From Romanomermis culicivorax (lineage: Eukaryota; Nematoda; Enoplea; Mermithida; Mermithidae), in NCBI GenBank assembly GCA_963922205.1, contig CAWUHX010000078.1, forward strand, positions 186,001 through 250,000: a DNA stretch of 64,000 nucleotides. The letters are read 5' to 3'. The notes under the pieces were generated by a model. The model was given only the letters and a program-made list of their open reading frames with translations, was not told the DNA's origin and searched no databases. Position numbers and translations under genes: made by a program. This document shows, in pieces, positions 22,175 to 35,316 of the stretch; position 1 is the first letter of the stretch, and every line of letters begins with the position of its first letter.

Positions 22175-25100
22175 CTAATGTACCGGCAAAACTTCTTGCC
22201 TCGGAGAATTTTTCGCCGCTTCGATCATCTTAGCATCCGGGATGGTCGAAGCTGGACTCGGTTGTCTGCTCCTTTTTTCCACCAGAAAGAGTTTATCGTC
22301 GTCGACCGTAAATGCGCCGGCGCTTTTTTTGCCCGACCCGTTGCCGCCGGCCGTTGATTCTTGATCCTCGATGATACCCAAACGCCTGCCCAGCCAGGTG
22401 AATTTGGAAATCATTTCTTCCATCATCAAATTGAAACACATGGACAAAACGGCCAAACCGATGACGATGTACAAAATAGAGCAAGCGACCTTTATCTGAC
22501 CTCTAGTTTGACGGATGTCATCCCAACCGGGAACCAGGTCGCCGAAACCTGTCAAAGAAAAATCATGACATTGCAATATTTATTCAATTTTATGCCAAAA
22601 ATACGAGAAACTCCGAAGATAATTTTTTGTTAAAAGTCCTCACAAGAAGTTGGATAAAATTGGTTGATTTTCTAAAACTTGTTCATGTACAGCAATAATC
22701 AACAAATTAACTAGGTTACACCATTATGCAAGCTACAGTATGAACATTATTCTGGCACTTTACAAAATAAATTATCATAAATTGCAATCGGCCGGCATAC
22801 CATTTTTTGAGGCGTGGAAACCGTAAAAAATACAGTATTGAAACTTTGGCCGGAAACCGATATCTAAGGTGGATTTTTGGTTTAAAAATGTTAATCCTTG
22901 GTTTTCCACTGATTTTTGATCGAAAAGAATCTGTTTATCGTACAATTCGGTTGTAAGAAGCAATTTCTTTTGCGTAAGCGCATCCCGAAAGCTAATTTTC
23001 GATAGTCTGTTCTTGAAATGCTTCTAAATAATAAAAATGCAGAGAAAGTATTTTCAGTATCAGCCAAATGATTCCTCGAAGATGAAGTGATATTTTGGAA
23101 CTGCTTGAACATACAGAAAGCTATTCGATTTCAGCATGCACATCGTGGACATGTAAAATTTTCTAATTGAAGAAATATACTATCTACGGCTTAAGCTATA
23201 GTTCTGGTTGCTGCAGTCAGTGAGAAAATAATGCCCGTTTATCCTGCAAGTTTATTTTTTGCATAAATTACGTCCCAAAGCTCATTTCAAAAAACTGTAG
23301 AAAGTTCAGAATATCAAGTATTAGCAGATCAAATTAAGATCACTGAATAAAGTTGACAGATAGCATTGAAAACTGAAGCTCAACGCTGATTCACGACAAT
23401 TTTGGAAAGCTGTACCACTGTACTGGATCATAGTTCATTTGTCTGCATATTTTTGTGTTAATATGATCTTGATGTTGTAGCATGATGATCTTCTATTATT
23501 TTCATATTACTATAGATTACTGATATTTGAACTGAAACTAGTTTTTTGTACTATTAGATTTTGCATAATCGTCATCCAGTTGGCAAATGTAAAAAATTTC
23601 ATTTCTTACTTGTGTGATGTACTCTACGTCGTCACTCACTCCCACAGCCACACTTACCGATCGTAGCCAATGTAACGAAACTGAAATAAGCCCCCGTTAT
23701 CCACGACCAACCGTTCCAGGTCGAAAACAGTATGGCTCCGATAAAAAGGTAGGCCGCGATGACCACGACCGTCAACGAAATCGGCACGTTGATTACGCCG
23801 TCGTCGTCCGGATCTTCGATTACTTCGTAGATATCGTAGGCAGGCGTCTGGGCTGGATCGGGAGTGTCAGTCATGGTGTGCCTTAATTTTTTCCATTGTT
23901 TATATAATTTATTTGTCTTGAAATGCTTATAAATAATAAGTGCGGAAAGCAAATACTATTCCATATTTTTACCATTTATACTGAAAATCATAAAAGTCAT
24001 AAAGGAATAAAATATTGTGAGCCTACCCATAGTCTGTTTTTTATAAAATGCTTCATAATAGAAAAGTGACACAAATCAGTACTGTCATCAAAATGGTTTA
24101 CGTAGAACTCTTACTGTAAAATTTTTTGCTCAAAAAAATCCCTGAGGGTTGGGTCATTATGTTCACAAACTTCCAGTCCAATATGATATATTGTTTATCA
24201 GCAAAGCGTGAAAATCTGAAATACTACTTGCTTTCCTCTCATTATTTAGAAGCATTTCAAGAAAAACAGACTATAAGTGATCCTTACTATTTTTTGAGTA
24301 AAAATCCGACACTAAAAGCCTTGTGTAAACGACTTTTGAAGGCCGTATTTTTTTGTCATTTTTCAATTTACAAGCATTTTATAAAAAATAGACTATAGAT
24401 CAAATTGTACTATAGTTCATTTATATCAGATGCAGCAAAGCGATGAAAGTAAGATCAACACGAATTAAACAAGGCCTACTTCTGTGACAAAAAAATTTAG
24501 TCAACGACCGGTAGAAAAACAAACTAAAGATTTTTCTCCAATAACCTGGTCAAATCTTCAAAAATTTCTCGGACCTTTTGTGTCGATATAGTTCTATCCT
24601 ACATCAGCAGTGGATAAACAGTGGATAAGCATGTTGTTTTTTCCTGATTTTGACCTCACATAAAGGAAATCTACATTTTCGCTACAATAAAATGTTTTCC
24701 ACAATGTATTGTGTCTGAGAAAATTCAGCTTCTCACACAGAGAGTAGTGATAAGTAAAAAATTAACCCTACCTGAAAATCACACATTTGGTGTAATTTGA
24801 TGCGCTGGGAACGAAAGTGATATTCATTTTGCCTGAAAATCAAAACTCGCATAGCTACTGTAAGACAAAAGTTGAAAATTCTCGATTTTTTCGATTTTTG
24901 ACATGCACTTCTTTCAACTTTTGCAAGTTTAGATACGTCGAACATTGTGTTTTGAAAATGTACCCCATATTAGGCCAATAAATGGGCCACAATTTACTGT
25001 AGGATTTATTAGTGTAAATTATGTATTAAGAATACAGCGGTGCTCGAAACATCAAATTTTGAAAACAAAAATTGTCATTTTTTCCACAAGAATCACCATA

Positions 25101-28100
25101 TCTACCATTAAAGCTCAGAAGCATCAAAAAAGTTTCTATACGATAGATAGTTTACTATGTTTTTTACCTGCTGACAAAAAATTACGGAAATTCATGTACT
25201 GCTAAAGGGTCACAGGATTTGGAGTATGAATACCATCGTATAATTGCATTTTCTGATAATTGCGACCTGAGTTTTGGGAGTATCACTGCTTGATAAATGT
25301 CAAAAATGGGACATCAGATCAAGTTTTGTATACTGAATATCGAGGTAATGCTCATGTTGCATAAAAAATAAAATTGGCATAGCTACAATACCTCAAAGTT
25401 AGGAATTTTCACATTTTTTGGCACTTTTCAGTCTTTTTACCAGACTTAAGATGTATTGGCCTAGACATGACCAAGTTTTATTGTTAAATATTCATTAGAT
25501 GCTAAATAGAATGCTCTATAATGTGGTATAAAAATATTTTTCCTATTTCACATTTTAAACTTTTTAACAAGATTCAAAATGTTCAAACAGGAAGTTAAAA
25601 TGGTTAAAAAGCTGATTGTTTTCACAGAAATGACTGTTTCTACTGCTAAAGTTCAATAGAACCGAAAACTTCCTCATCCAGTGAATAGATCACGACGTCT
25701 CCTAGTTGCCGACGAAAAATGATAAAACTTCATGTACTGCGACGGAGTTAAATCTACAAAAAAACAGTTAAATATTTTAGTTCATAAATTTTGATTTTCA
25801 CTTGATCAACAAAAGTTGACTTTTCTAGAAATTTTATGTTTCAGATTAGATTATCTTAAAGCATTAGGAGTGGACATAAAGAAAAAAACAAAGCATCAGA
25901 CTTGAAGCAGTCAGTTTGGAATAAATCACATCCCATATTCAAATGTGAGTCATGGCTTGGGGTATTTCATAGCATCTGCTTCATCTTCCTCACATAGATC
26001 GTTTGCTTCAGCACGATAGTAGTAGGCTTGTTGGTCTTCACGAAGGTGACTTGATTCCAACGACCAGAAACCTGCAACTTGTTGCACTGTTAGTTCATCT
26101 TTGGAAACTACCCTTTTCTGTGCATCAGTCTGAATATCATTTCAGCGTCAAACTCTAGTTTGAAGCAAAGGTTTTCATCAAACTTTCTTGGCAGAAGCTT
26201 CTTTTGCTGTGGCATAAGCGTTTTACATGTTCTTGTACTTTTGAGCGCTCATCCCTATCCTACAATATTGGAACCCCCTGTAGTGTAGAATTCCTGCAAT
26301 GCTTCTTGAGGATGTGGGATTGATAGCGTCAAGTGGACTGCTTCATTATAAATGCACCAACCCAAAAGAATTTATCCAATGTGCAATGCAAAGGTACAAT
26401 CTTAATCCAAAGTTGACTCAAATATTCTGCATTTTAAAACAGGTATAGACACTCGAAAGTCAAATAACATGTGAAATGTTCAAACAAAGCAGAAGCAGTT
26501 TCTTCATAAAAAATTGATGAATTCATCTAAAACAAAAGTTTGATGCTGAAATGATTACTGGACTTATGTGCCAAAATTGAGTTTTCCAAAGAGGAGTTTC
26601 TAACAGTGCAACAAGTTGCAAGTTTCTGATCATGGAAAAAAGTTCGGTCGTTTTCCTGAACACAGAGAAACCTGCTACTATCTTACTGAAGCAGATGATT
26701 TAGGTAAGAAAAATCAAACGGAAGATATGAATGGCCCAACACTATATGACCTAGAGTAATTTCTTAGACGCCTATTTGCTTCAAAAGCTTGTAATGCATT
26801 TGCCTTCTATTTATGTTCATTCCAAATGCTTTACAATCCTTTAATCTGAAACACAAAATTTCAGGAAAAGCTAATTTTTGTTGATGAAGAATTACAAAAC
26901 AAACTTTATTGACTAAAATAGTAAACAGTTTTTTTGTAGATTTAATCCCCCCCCTAGCGGTACGTAAATTTTGGTCATTTTTTGTAGGCATTTAGGTGAC
27001 ATCATGAACTGTCCACTGCACACTTCGGTTATCGGTTATTTTGAGCTCGTGCAGTGGATATAGTCATTTTTATGGAAAAAGCCAGCCATTCATACATTTT
27101 TGTCGGCTGATTTTCAACACTTCACAACTTGCTGAAAAGTGTAAAATGCTAAATTGGAAAAAAATTTTACACTTATAGAGCATCGTATTCCGCATCTAAT
27201 GAATGTTCAACCATAAAGCTAGGTCACGTCTAGGCCAGTAAATCAAGTCTCGTAAATAGACAGAATAATGCCAAAAATGCAAAAATTCCTAAATTTTGAG
27301 TACTGTAGCTATGCGAATTTTATTTTTTATGCAACATGAGAATTACCTCGATATTCAGTATACAATATCATTTTTGAAATTTATCAAGCTGTGATTCTCC
27401 CACAATTGAGGCCGCAATCATCAGAAAATGCAATCATAAGATGGTATTCATACTCCAAGTCCTGCGACCCTCTAGCAGTACACGAATTTCCGTAATTTTT
27501 TGTCAGCAGCGTAAAATACATGCTAAACTATCTATTGTATAGGGAATTTTTTGGTGCTTCTGAGCTCTAACGGTAGATAAGGTGATTCTTGTGAAAAAAT
27601 AACAATTTTCACTCCCAAAATTTGATGTGAGCGCCACTGTACTCTTAATACGTACTTTACACTAATGAATCCTACAGTAAATATTGGCCCGTCGATTGGC
27701 CTAATGTTGGGTAAATTTTCAGAACACGATGTCTGACGTACCCATACCTGCACAAGTAGAAATTAGTGTATGTCAAAAATCGAAAAAATCGAAAATTGCA
27801 AATTTTTGTCTTAGTGTATAGCTATGCTAGTTTTGATTTTCAGACGGAATGAATATCATTTTCATTCCTAGCGCATCAAATTACACCAAATATGTGATTT
27901 TTAGACAGGCTTTTTAGGCATTTTTAGGTATTTTTACTTATTACAACTAAGTTGAATCCTCTAAGAAGTCGTGTCGCAAAAGTTCCGTGTCAAATTGAAC
28001 CTGCCTCTTTAGCTGTTGCTGTCTTCATTCCAAAACAAATGGGCTATAACTTCATCATACCATTTTTATTTTTGTTGGACTTTCAAGATCAGAAATTTTC

Positions 28101-31100
28101 CGAAAAATATCAGTTTTGTTCAAATATAAATCTCACCTAACCGAACTGGCGCTTAACGGACTACTTCTTACAGTACGGCGCCTGGCTGGCTCTTGATCGT
28201 CCGTTCGACCGCCTAAGGGGGCCGACAGAATTCTACTGTCTTTGTCCGCGTCCTCTGGAATGAACGCTTTGTTATCTGAAAGAAGTGACCCCGTAAACAC
28301 ATGGGGTATTTTAAAAATGTCTAAAACGAAAATAAAAAGTCACGGTTTTTTCTGTTGTGATTACTGTGTTTTTATGCAACAGAATTTCTTATGCCGAATG
28401 TTTCAGGCTGATTTTTCAACCACGTTTTGAGAACACATGTTTCGTGCACAAGAACTCAATGAAAAGTTAGATTAAATAAAAAGGTTATAAAATGATTTGA
28501 GTCTCTTCTTGATTCTGATCTTTAAAAAACGAGAAATCCATGCAATAAATCACAGAAGGCAAAGCAAAATAAGAGCAAAGCAGAAGTGGAGTAGGTGTTA
28601 ATCCAGGAGCAATCTTGGAATGTCCTCTTTTCTTTTGCTACGAGATTTCTCTGATTTTCTAGTTTTTTGCACAGACAACCACGTGCAGCAGCGACCACTC
28701 GATCAATCTATTGCTCCAGGATTACTTGTTCTATAGTTGCTCCACCATCTGTGGCACGACAGCGGAGTAAATTGGGATATAGACAATACTTCACGATCGC
28801 TCGCAGATTAATTTCTGCATATGATTTCTGCCGTGGCCTTTTTATATTTTGTTTTTTGTTGCACCGTGGATTCAATATCGACGCATTTTTCGTTGTTTTC
28901 GCTCCACAGTTGCCCTTTTTATTTTGAAAAAATGCTCCGAATTTACATTCTGCGCCTTCTGTTATTCTGTGATTTGGCCTTTGAAGTCAATTTTTAAAAT
29001 GATACTGGAGATGTGAAGATGCTTTCACGGATGAATAACTTCTTTTCCTCGTGTAAATGCCCTTTGCCCCAGTTGACTCAAGAAAAAAGATACCCACTTA
29101 CATTATGGGTCGGTTTCTCATTCGCGATGGTCAAATTAGCCGTAGTTGATTTAGCTAGCCCATTTAATTTAAAATGACAGATGTAACCAAAACCAAAAAT
29201 GTAAGTTCGATTTGATACACAATTTTCACTTAGCGGAAAACTTTGAGAATCTGTGAGAATAGGAAAGGCCAAAATCGTTGAAAAACATGTTTATCCACCG
29301 TCAATTAATTTGGACTGAACTGCACTAATACATGAGTGCAAGTCAAAAAATTTTAACCACTTAACCAGGTTATTCAAGGAAATTTATAGCTGTTCTATTT
29401 ACCATTCACTTACAAAAAATGTTCCTACTGATTACGGTAATAAGCTTACTATTTTTTCTGTATTGAACATGACTTTCGTCTAATGGCTGCATCGGTGATT
29501 TTAAAATGAATGGAGTATTGTAAACATCTTAATAGCGTTTCTCACCACATAGCCATGGTTAATTACAATCGTGTTTCTTATTTATGAATGTGGCTAACAG
29601 CCAATAAACATCGCAATCATCAAGTTAGCCCTCTCGGTTAAATTTTTTCATTGCGAGTATATAGAAAAAAATGATCTTAGTTTGTACCACGGTTTATTTT
29701 ATTTTTTTTTTAAAGATAAAAGAGCTGTGTAGATATGCAACAGTCGTGCGCATTTTTTCAATGGCACGCGTACACTTGCCAATTTCACGATGTCATTTTA
29801 TCGCGGAGAGACAAACAAGCAATGTTTTTCTGTTTCTCCAAGATAGTGATTTTCAAGTGAAATTCAGATTTCGAATGAATTCAAACGTAAACCAGTATTT
29901 TGTGTTACTAGTTTAGCAATTTTCAAGTAGTTTGTCGATCTTGTCTTTTCACTGCTGAGTTTGCATCACCTGGTTTCATGGTCTACATATATTTTATGTG
30001 ACTTCCAGGCTAGATATGTTTTCTCTTCGTGGAACGAGCTCGGAGGTATAACTGAAACTGAGCTCAACAGACTTTTTTAGTAACCCGTATAGGTTGAAGC
30101 CGAGCTCGAGTTGAACCTCAGGTTTGGCTATTACAACCGGCTTCTCTGATGAATATGAGCGCATGAAATGTAATTAATGGATAGAAAATGCTCATTTGCA
30201 GAACCGATTCTTCTTGGTCACTTCTATCCCGGTCTTTGCAATCACACATTCATTGTGTCATGTCAGGTTTCACAAGCAGTTCGTGGTTAACTAACACGGT
30301 ACCTTTAGACTTTCATTTGCCGAACAAATTTTTACGACAACGGTAACAAAATTATGACCATTAGAGGATTTTTCGAAACACCCGACAGCAACCAACAAAG
30401 TCAAAAGCACTTCTTACCCCGCCCGACATCGGACAAACCACCGGGCGTCGACGCCCAGGCTCTTTGCGCCAAGCGGCTTTGGCGCATGTCGGTTATGCGG
30501 CGCCGGTTGATTTCGTAATTTTCTTTGCGTTTCTTCCAGCAAATATAGCAGCAGCAACGGCCGTAGGCCAGACGGAAGACCCGGGCCATCAGGTCGCCGA
30601 TGTTTGCCAAAAACATGAGCATCAACGGCACGCCGGCCAACGCGTAAAAAATAGTGACTGTTTGACCGAGCGACGTTGTCGGGCACACATGACCATATCC
30701 TGCAGTAATATTCAGTATTGTTGAAACAATCATTACGGATAGTCAGGTCACTTGCGGTATAATGATGTCACATGATCAAGAAGCTGCGCAGCAAAGAAGG
30801 CACAATGCTAAAATGTTTTGCAAATGAAATGTGATCACGTGATCATGAAAGGCTTTGTGAAGAATTTCTGTGATAATCTTCTATCCAAAATACTTAAAAA
30901 CTTCGAATTGAGAGAAAAAACTTAAACGGAAAGTTTTTCAAATATGCCCATAAAAGGAGTAGGATGATCAAGAATGGTAAAAAATTATAAAGGCGGGTTG
31001 AAATCGGAAAAATATGGGAATCACCCATACTTTGAAAGCGAAAAGGTTCAATTTTAAGCGCAATACTCACAGAATGGCAACTTTTATACTGTATAAAAAA

Positions 31101-31934
31101 TATGAATTTCTTGGCGAGCCATCAGAAGAACATCATCATGCTTATTCATTTTTGACTTCGATAGAACTGTATCGACGTGCAAGGGCATTTTAGCAGATCA
31201 TTGGAGAAGACTTTCCGTCGCTACGAGAAAGTTTGTATCTTTGATTTCTGTAATAATCCGACAATTTTTTCCGCATTGAACTTACTTCTATCAACTCGCT
31301 GTATTTTGTTAGTTGTTTTAGAAGTGAGTCGGGTTCAGAAACGACTACGTTGAAAGAGCCAGATCAGTCCACATAGCAGAGTAAAGTCAGCCCATGATCA
31401 AAATTTTTCAGCAATGTTCAATCTGATGATGTACTTATGACCGTAATTCTCATTTTCTGTTAAGTTTATGTTATTTAAGTAACTGGTTCACCTGACCAGA
31501 AGCCGAAAATTCGATTGCTGACCACCATCCTCACCTATAGTTGTCACAACCGTTATGGTGAACAATATGGCGCTGGTGATGGTCCATCCATTGCGCATGT
31601 CGGTCACGTTCTTCTTACGGCCCGTGTAGTAGTCATCTTGCATGGCTTTGGCCACTTGACTGTGGTAGACCATCATCAACTCGCGGACGCTATCGCTAAA
31701 ATTCGCCTGGCGCCTGATGTCCCAGATATTTCGAGCCAGCGCCGACCGGTTCTCCTCCAACTGATAAGAAACGTTGGAATGGCGTTCCAAACTCTTTTGA
31801 AAACCATCATATTCGATGAGGCGGAATATGTAAGCTCCGCCTACGACGTAAACGGTGACCAACAGGAATAGGCCGCCGTTGGTCAACAAATACTTGGCCA
31901 CGGATTTGGTGATTTCCTTTTTTTCGAAAGTCAT
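22175..31934 (-). CDS. Two-pore-domain K+ channel, TWK family (TWK-A), 5 exons, 472 aa
   Basis: Exons in transcript order: 31934-31535, 30699-30418, 28275-28137, 23881-23658, 22548-22175; all phases join. Order: M1 (about residues 20-41), long extracellular cap, pore 1 ending TTIGYGH (filter G134-G136), M2 (about 148-172), basic cytoplasmic linker rich in Arg/Cys/Ser, M3 (about 305-326), pore 2 ATIGFGD (G349-D352), M4 (about 369-390) and a Ser/Lys-rich tail ending at TAG. This 4TM/2P layout gives a K+-selective background (leak) channel that assembles as a dimer in the plasma membrane; nematodes have very many TWK genes. WLGRRLG after M4 is shared in form with TWK-B. The ATG at 31934 directly follows a ccag acceptor, so an upstream exon exists, probably a 5' UTR. 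Both filters are canonical. The exact orthologue cannot be named. Confidence 0.92.
24029..24275. mobile_element. TATAGTCTG-type MITE, copy 1
   Basis: Left end ATAGTCTGTTTTTTATAAAA, right end CAAGAAAAACAGACTATA; inverted ends of about 25 bases that include the gene-independent motif aaatgctt/aagcattt. A half copy lies just upstream at about 23912-23950. TA at the ends suggests a Tc1/mariner-type insertion. Confidence 0.65.
24774..27912. repeat. 3.1 kb imperfect palindrome (giant inverted repeat)
   Basis: The left half (from about 24774, CTGAAAATCACACATTTGG) and the right half (to about 27912, ATATGTGATTTTTAG) are diverged inverted copies matching in order: gatatcaTt-rich end, tcgAAAAAatcgaaaatt, GGCCaatag, CGAGGTAAT, TAGGCC, CAACTTGTTGCACTGTTAG (26075-26093 against about 26598-26616). 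The centre is near 26340. The minus strand at 25960-26080 stays open (EDQQAYYYRAEANDLCEEDE), perhaps a degraded coding region. Lies inside TWK-A intron 3. Confidence 0.75.
28276..30417 (-). other. TWK-A intron 2
   Basis: About 2.1 kb between the P1-M2 exon and the linker exon. A segment at about 29145-29310 resembles one in an NSA2 intron (57640-57810), both starting near AAAATGA.AGATG, and is a small dispersed repeat. Nothing else is identified. Confidence 0.5.
30700..31534 (-). other. TWK-A intron 1, no other feature
   Basis: 835 bases between the two halves of pore 1 (gtgagg ... ctgcag). No repeat or alternative exon recognised. Confidence 0.5.
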
Positions 31935-32131
31935 CTGGAATTGCAGGAAATGTGCGTTACTGCATAAGATGTAATTACTTCGACCTCAACTTCAAATCAA
32001 TTCAAGTTCAATCTTGAAGTCACATGCCAGATCGATATCGATTAAGGAAGGCACATAAATTTGCTCTTTGTACATTCCTGAACTATCTCTCGAACTCCTG
32101 AACCAAAATATGGTTATGAAAAATGCTTCTA

Positions 32132-33667
32132 GGACAATTCGCCCCCAGTAATTTGCCCCCAGAAATTCGTCCCCCACAATTCGCCCCCACTGCAGTTCGC
32201 CCCCGGACAATTCGCCCCCAACACAATGCGCCCCTGAGCAATTCGCCCCTGGTACTATACTTACCTGGTTTTAGATTTAAAAGCAACTCCATGATATGTT
32301 ATGTAATATATCTCCAGATTTTCTTTTTCCAGCCTTATTTCTTGTAGCTTTTTATTGGGATCTATGGAGAGCAATTAAGATTATGAAAAAGTATCACAAT
32401 TATTCTACGTGGGACTCTATCGTGTTCTTCATTCTCTTTTTCGTGACAACTTTTCGGTGTACCAAAAACAAAAAAGAATAAAAATATAAAAAACAGAAGA
32501 AAAATATAAAGGAAAAAATCAGAAAAGGAGAATGAGTAAAAAGTAATCAAAAAAATATAGAAGAAACTAAACAAGAAAGATGGAAGACAAAAAAAAGGAA
32601 TACAAGAAAAAAATTAAACGAAAAAAGGAACAAAAAACATAAAAACAAATGCAGATCGAAGAACATAAATGACTCGCAATTCTGCCTATGATATCCGTGT
32701 TACAAATTACAGTTCTGCGTAAATTCTCCCAGGTATTCACGCCATTAGACTAAAATTTGGAATGGTTTCTGGGGATCATTATAAAATTGAAATCATTATA
32801 AAAAAATCATTATAAAATTGAAAAAAATATAAATTTGCAAATTGCCAGTGTTGAGATTTTTCACAAATTTTTGGTCGAAATTGATTATTTTCAGTCCGAT
32901 AAACTTTAGCTGCAAGCTTTCATTTTGAACTCGGCCACATATTTTGTTTCAAGTGGAAAAGCATCCGGCCACTGCAATTCTAGGGAACTACTGCTCAAAC
33001 GCTGTATTGCTGACTGTACGAGTAAAAAATGCTTATACTAACTTAGTACTAACCGCATCAGTAAAAAAAATCTTACATTCAAAGAAAATTAAAAAAATTA
33101 TTCGTGGACATTTAATTGGAACATTGCTGTAGATCAGACTACCCCATAGGGAGGGGTATGAGGGGGGTATTACCCTGCCTAATGTCCTAAAAATTGATCA
33201 CTAGTTGCCTAATTTTAAGACAAAATGACGTGTTTAGTGGACATTTAGCTACACTACCCCGCAAATTTTCAACTTTACCCCTACCTAAAAAATCTGACCT
33301 TGGGGACCTCTACTGTAGATCTTTTTCTTCTTGTACATAATACTTGCACTCAGCATGCAGAATTAATAAATAAACATACTATTTCGGCTGGGAAAAATCT
33401 ATAGGTATTGTGTATAGATGTGTAGAAATGCTATTACATAACTGCTAACAACCTAGTGTAATTATTTTTAAATCTGAATTTCTTAAATTAAAAAACAGTG
33501 AATTGGGGTCCAATTACTGGAGGAGAATTGTGGGTGGGAGCAATTTGCTCAGGGGCGAATTGTGTTGGGGGCGAATTGTCTGGGGCGAACTGCAGTGGGG
33601 TCGAATTACCAGGGGCGAATTGTGGGGGACGAATTGCTGGGGGCGAATTACTGCGGGCCAATTGTCC
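32132..33667. mobile_element. Element with inverted GGGGCGAATT minisatellite ends
   Basis: Left end GGACAATTCGCCCCCAGTAA; the reverse complement of the right end is GGACAATTGGCCCGCAGTAA. Each end carries 8-11 units of about 14-15 bases (GGGGGCGAATTGT), in opposite orientation at the two ends (32132-32260, 33500-33667). The interior holds a purine-rich tract (about 32460-32640) and an inserted CAGACTAC-family MITE. Confidence 0.7.
33135..33312 (+). mobile_element. CAGACTAC-family MITE, copy 2
   Basis: Exact 8-bp duplication CTGTAGAT at 33127-33134 and 33313-33320. Starts CAGACTACCCCATAGGGAGG and ends TTGGGGACCTCTA. 178 bp. Confidence 0.85.
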
Positions 33668-33699
33668 GTATCCCATGAAAAATGCGGTATCACGCGCAA

Positions 33700-34830
33700 G
33701 TCCCATGCATAATCGCCTGATCATTGTCAAACGATCTTCAGAAAGCAAAATCATCAGACAATAAATCTGCATCGTTAGGCCGAAATCTTTTTTCTCAATT
33801 TTTCGCCTGTTTCACTTAATCAACTGAAAGAAAAAGGTATCCGCATAAGCAAGTTGTTTGTTATATGCACGAACATCTTCCTGCGCGCTGGGTCCATTTG
33901 GCAAAAAATAAACTATACAAGATTCTTAGCAAGTTCAAAACCGTATACTAATTTTCTTACTGTAATCTTCAAAATCAAGCCTCAATACAGATGCAAATGT
34001 TGATACTCGCTATGTACAGTATAAAAGAATTTTGGAAAACGTGCTTCCAAAAATTTGTCCTTCAAAATATTTTCGATCATGGCGTCTCAAAAGTATATAA
34101 TTTATTTGTTAAAAATATCCTGAATAGATAAATCTACCGACAATTATTTTTAACAAAAGGGGGAGGGAGTTGAAGCTGTATTGAGGTTTGAACCGATGGA
34201 TTACTGTAAGCACACAGAGATCTTTGGTAAAATCAGTAATGGACTCGAATCCGCAACAGAAACGAAAGAATGACGTCCAGATCCAACAGATGTTCGGTTG
34301 TTCACACAAAAGTGCTATTGGAAAAGAAGACATTCGTAAAAGATTGTTTAGCATCAGACAACGCGACTACTGTAACGGATTCCGACTGTTTTTGTAAGGG
34401 CCTTCGAGGTAAAATCTCTCGCTGAATAGGGGAATAAGGGGGATATTTTTTCAGAAATTTTTTATTCTTCTGAAACATGTCAGATTGAGTAAATGTCGGG
34501 AATATCGGAAACGCTAGGCAACGCACTCCAACCGTATATTATAATAAAAGTGAGTACAAAAAAATCAGAGACGCCACTCAATGATCCATGGTAACTCGGC
34601 AACAAAAATATGGCCCATTTTATTTTTATGCGTCAATATTTAGGAAACCATGGTTTCGATGGTGTACGAAAATAATGTCAAATTAAGCTATGACAACGGC
34701 ACTTTGGATTTTGAATTTATGTATAAGTGTTGTGGTGTTTAAAACTATTTTTCATGGAGAATCGAGCATTCCCTTTCAAAAACTTATGAGGAAACATAAA
34801 TAAGAGAAATTTAAAATCAAACATTTCTGT
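33700..34830. other. Intergenic sequence between the two channels
   Basis: AT-rich, with short ORFs only and no identified repeat. Confidence 0.35.
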
Positions 34831-34834
34831 GAAA

Positions 34835-35094
34835 TACGAGTATTTCAATACATTGGCTCAGTTAGACTCCATTTATCTAAAAATGATCGATGCAGCGGTC
34901 GGATTTTCAGGAAACGCAGCCTTACTGAAGATCAGGAAATCGATCTCGATATCTTGAAATGGTTGGAAATATGTCTGTATCCTGAAGGAAATATAAATTA
35001 GATAGAGTCAACGAGTCCTCCATTATTCTGAATAAAAATTGGCTGTGACCTCGCCGAATCGATCACTTCAAAATGAATGGAGTATACAGTCTGT
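34835..35094. repeat. Repeat with GATCGATGCAG ends, copy 1
   Basis: Inverted ends around ATGATCGATGCAGCGGTCGG and CGAATCGATCACTTCAAAAT; the interior CAGCCTTACTGAAGATCAGG and GAGTCAACGAG is shared with 39846-40085 and 60062-60245. Runs directly into the TATAGTCTG element at 35095. Confidence 0.6.
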
Positions 35095-35316
35095 TTTTCT
35101 TGAAATGCTTCTGAATATTGAAAGTGGAAAGCGAGTAGTGTTTCAGATTTTCTGATAAATAATAGGACTGGAAATTTGGGAGCATACTGACCTAACCTTC
35201 AACAATTTTTCGAGCGAAAAATTTTACAGTAACTGCTCTTTGTAAACTATTTTGACGACAGCACTGATAATTGTGTCACTTTTTTATTTGGAAGCATTTT
35301 AGAAAAACAGATTATA
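35095..35316. mobile_element. TATAGTCTG-type MITE, copy 2
   Basis: Starts TACAGTCTGTTTTTCTTGAA and ends AGAAAAACAGATTATATA. The last bases are shared with the start of the next element. Confidence 0.6.

Larger units (their letters stand above)
23882..28136 (-). other. TWK-A intron 3 (about 4.3 kb) containing a large palindrome
   Basis: The intron between the linker exon and the M3-pore 2 exon runs from gtgaga to attaag. It holds a TATAGTCTG-type element (24029-24275) and a 3.1 kb inverted repeat (about 24774-27912). No alternative exon was recognised. Confidence 0.7.

Noticed and set aside
28667-28927. Arg/Ala-rich plus-strand ORF
   Set aside because: Lies inside a TWK-A intron, has no recognisable motif, and ends in low-complexity Phe-rich sequence.
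30464-30724. Plus-strand ORF opposite the TWK-A pore-1/M2 exon
   Set aside because: Shadow of the real minus-strand exon, which has clear channel motifs and splice sites.
32362-32574. Phe/Leu-rich ORF on the minus strand
   Set aside because: It is a purine-rich/pyrimidine-rich tract translated; low complexity.
33498-33764. ORF reading as a pentapeptide-repeat-like protein (GANCVGGELSGANC pattern)
   Set aside because: All frames and the opposite array at 32132-32260 give similar repeats. The pattern comes from the 14-15 base DNA minisatellite, not from a protein.
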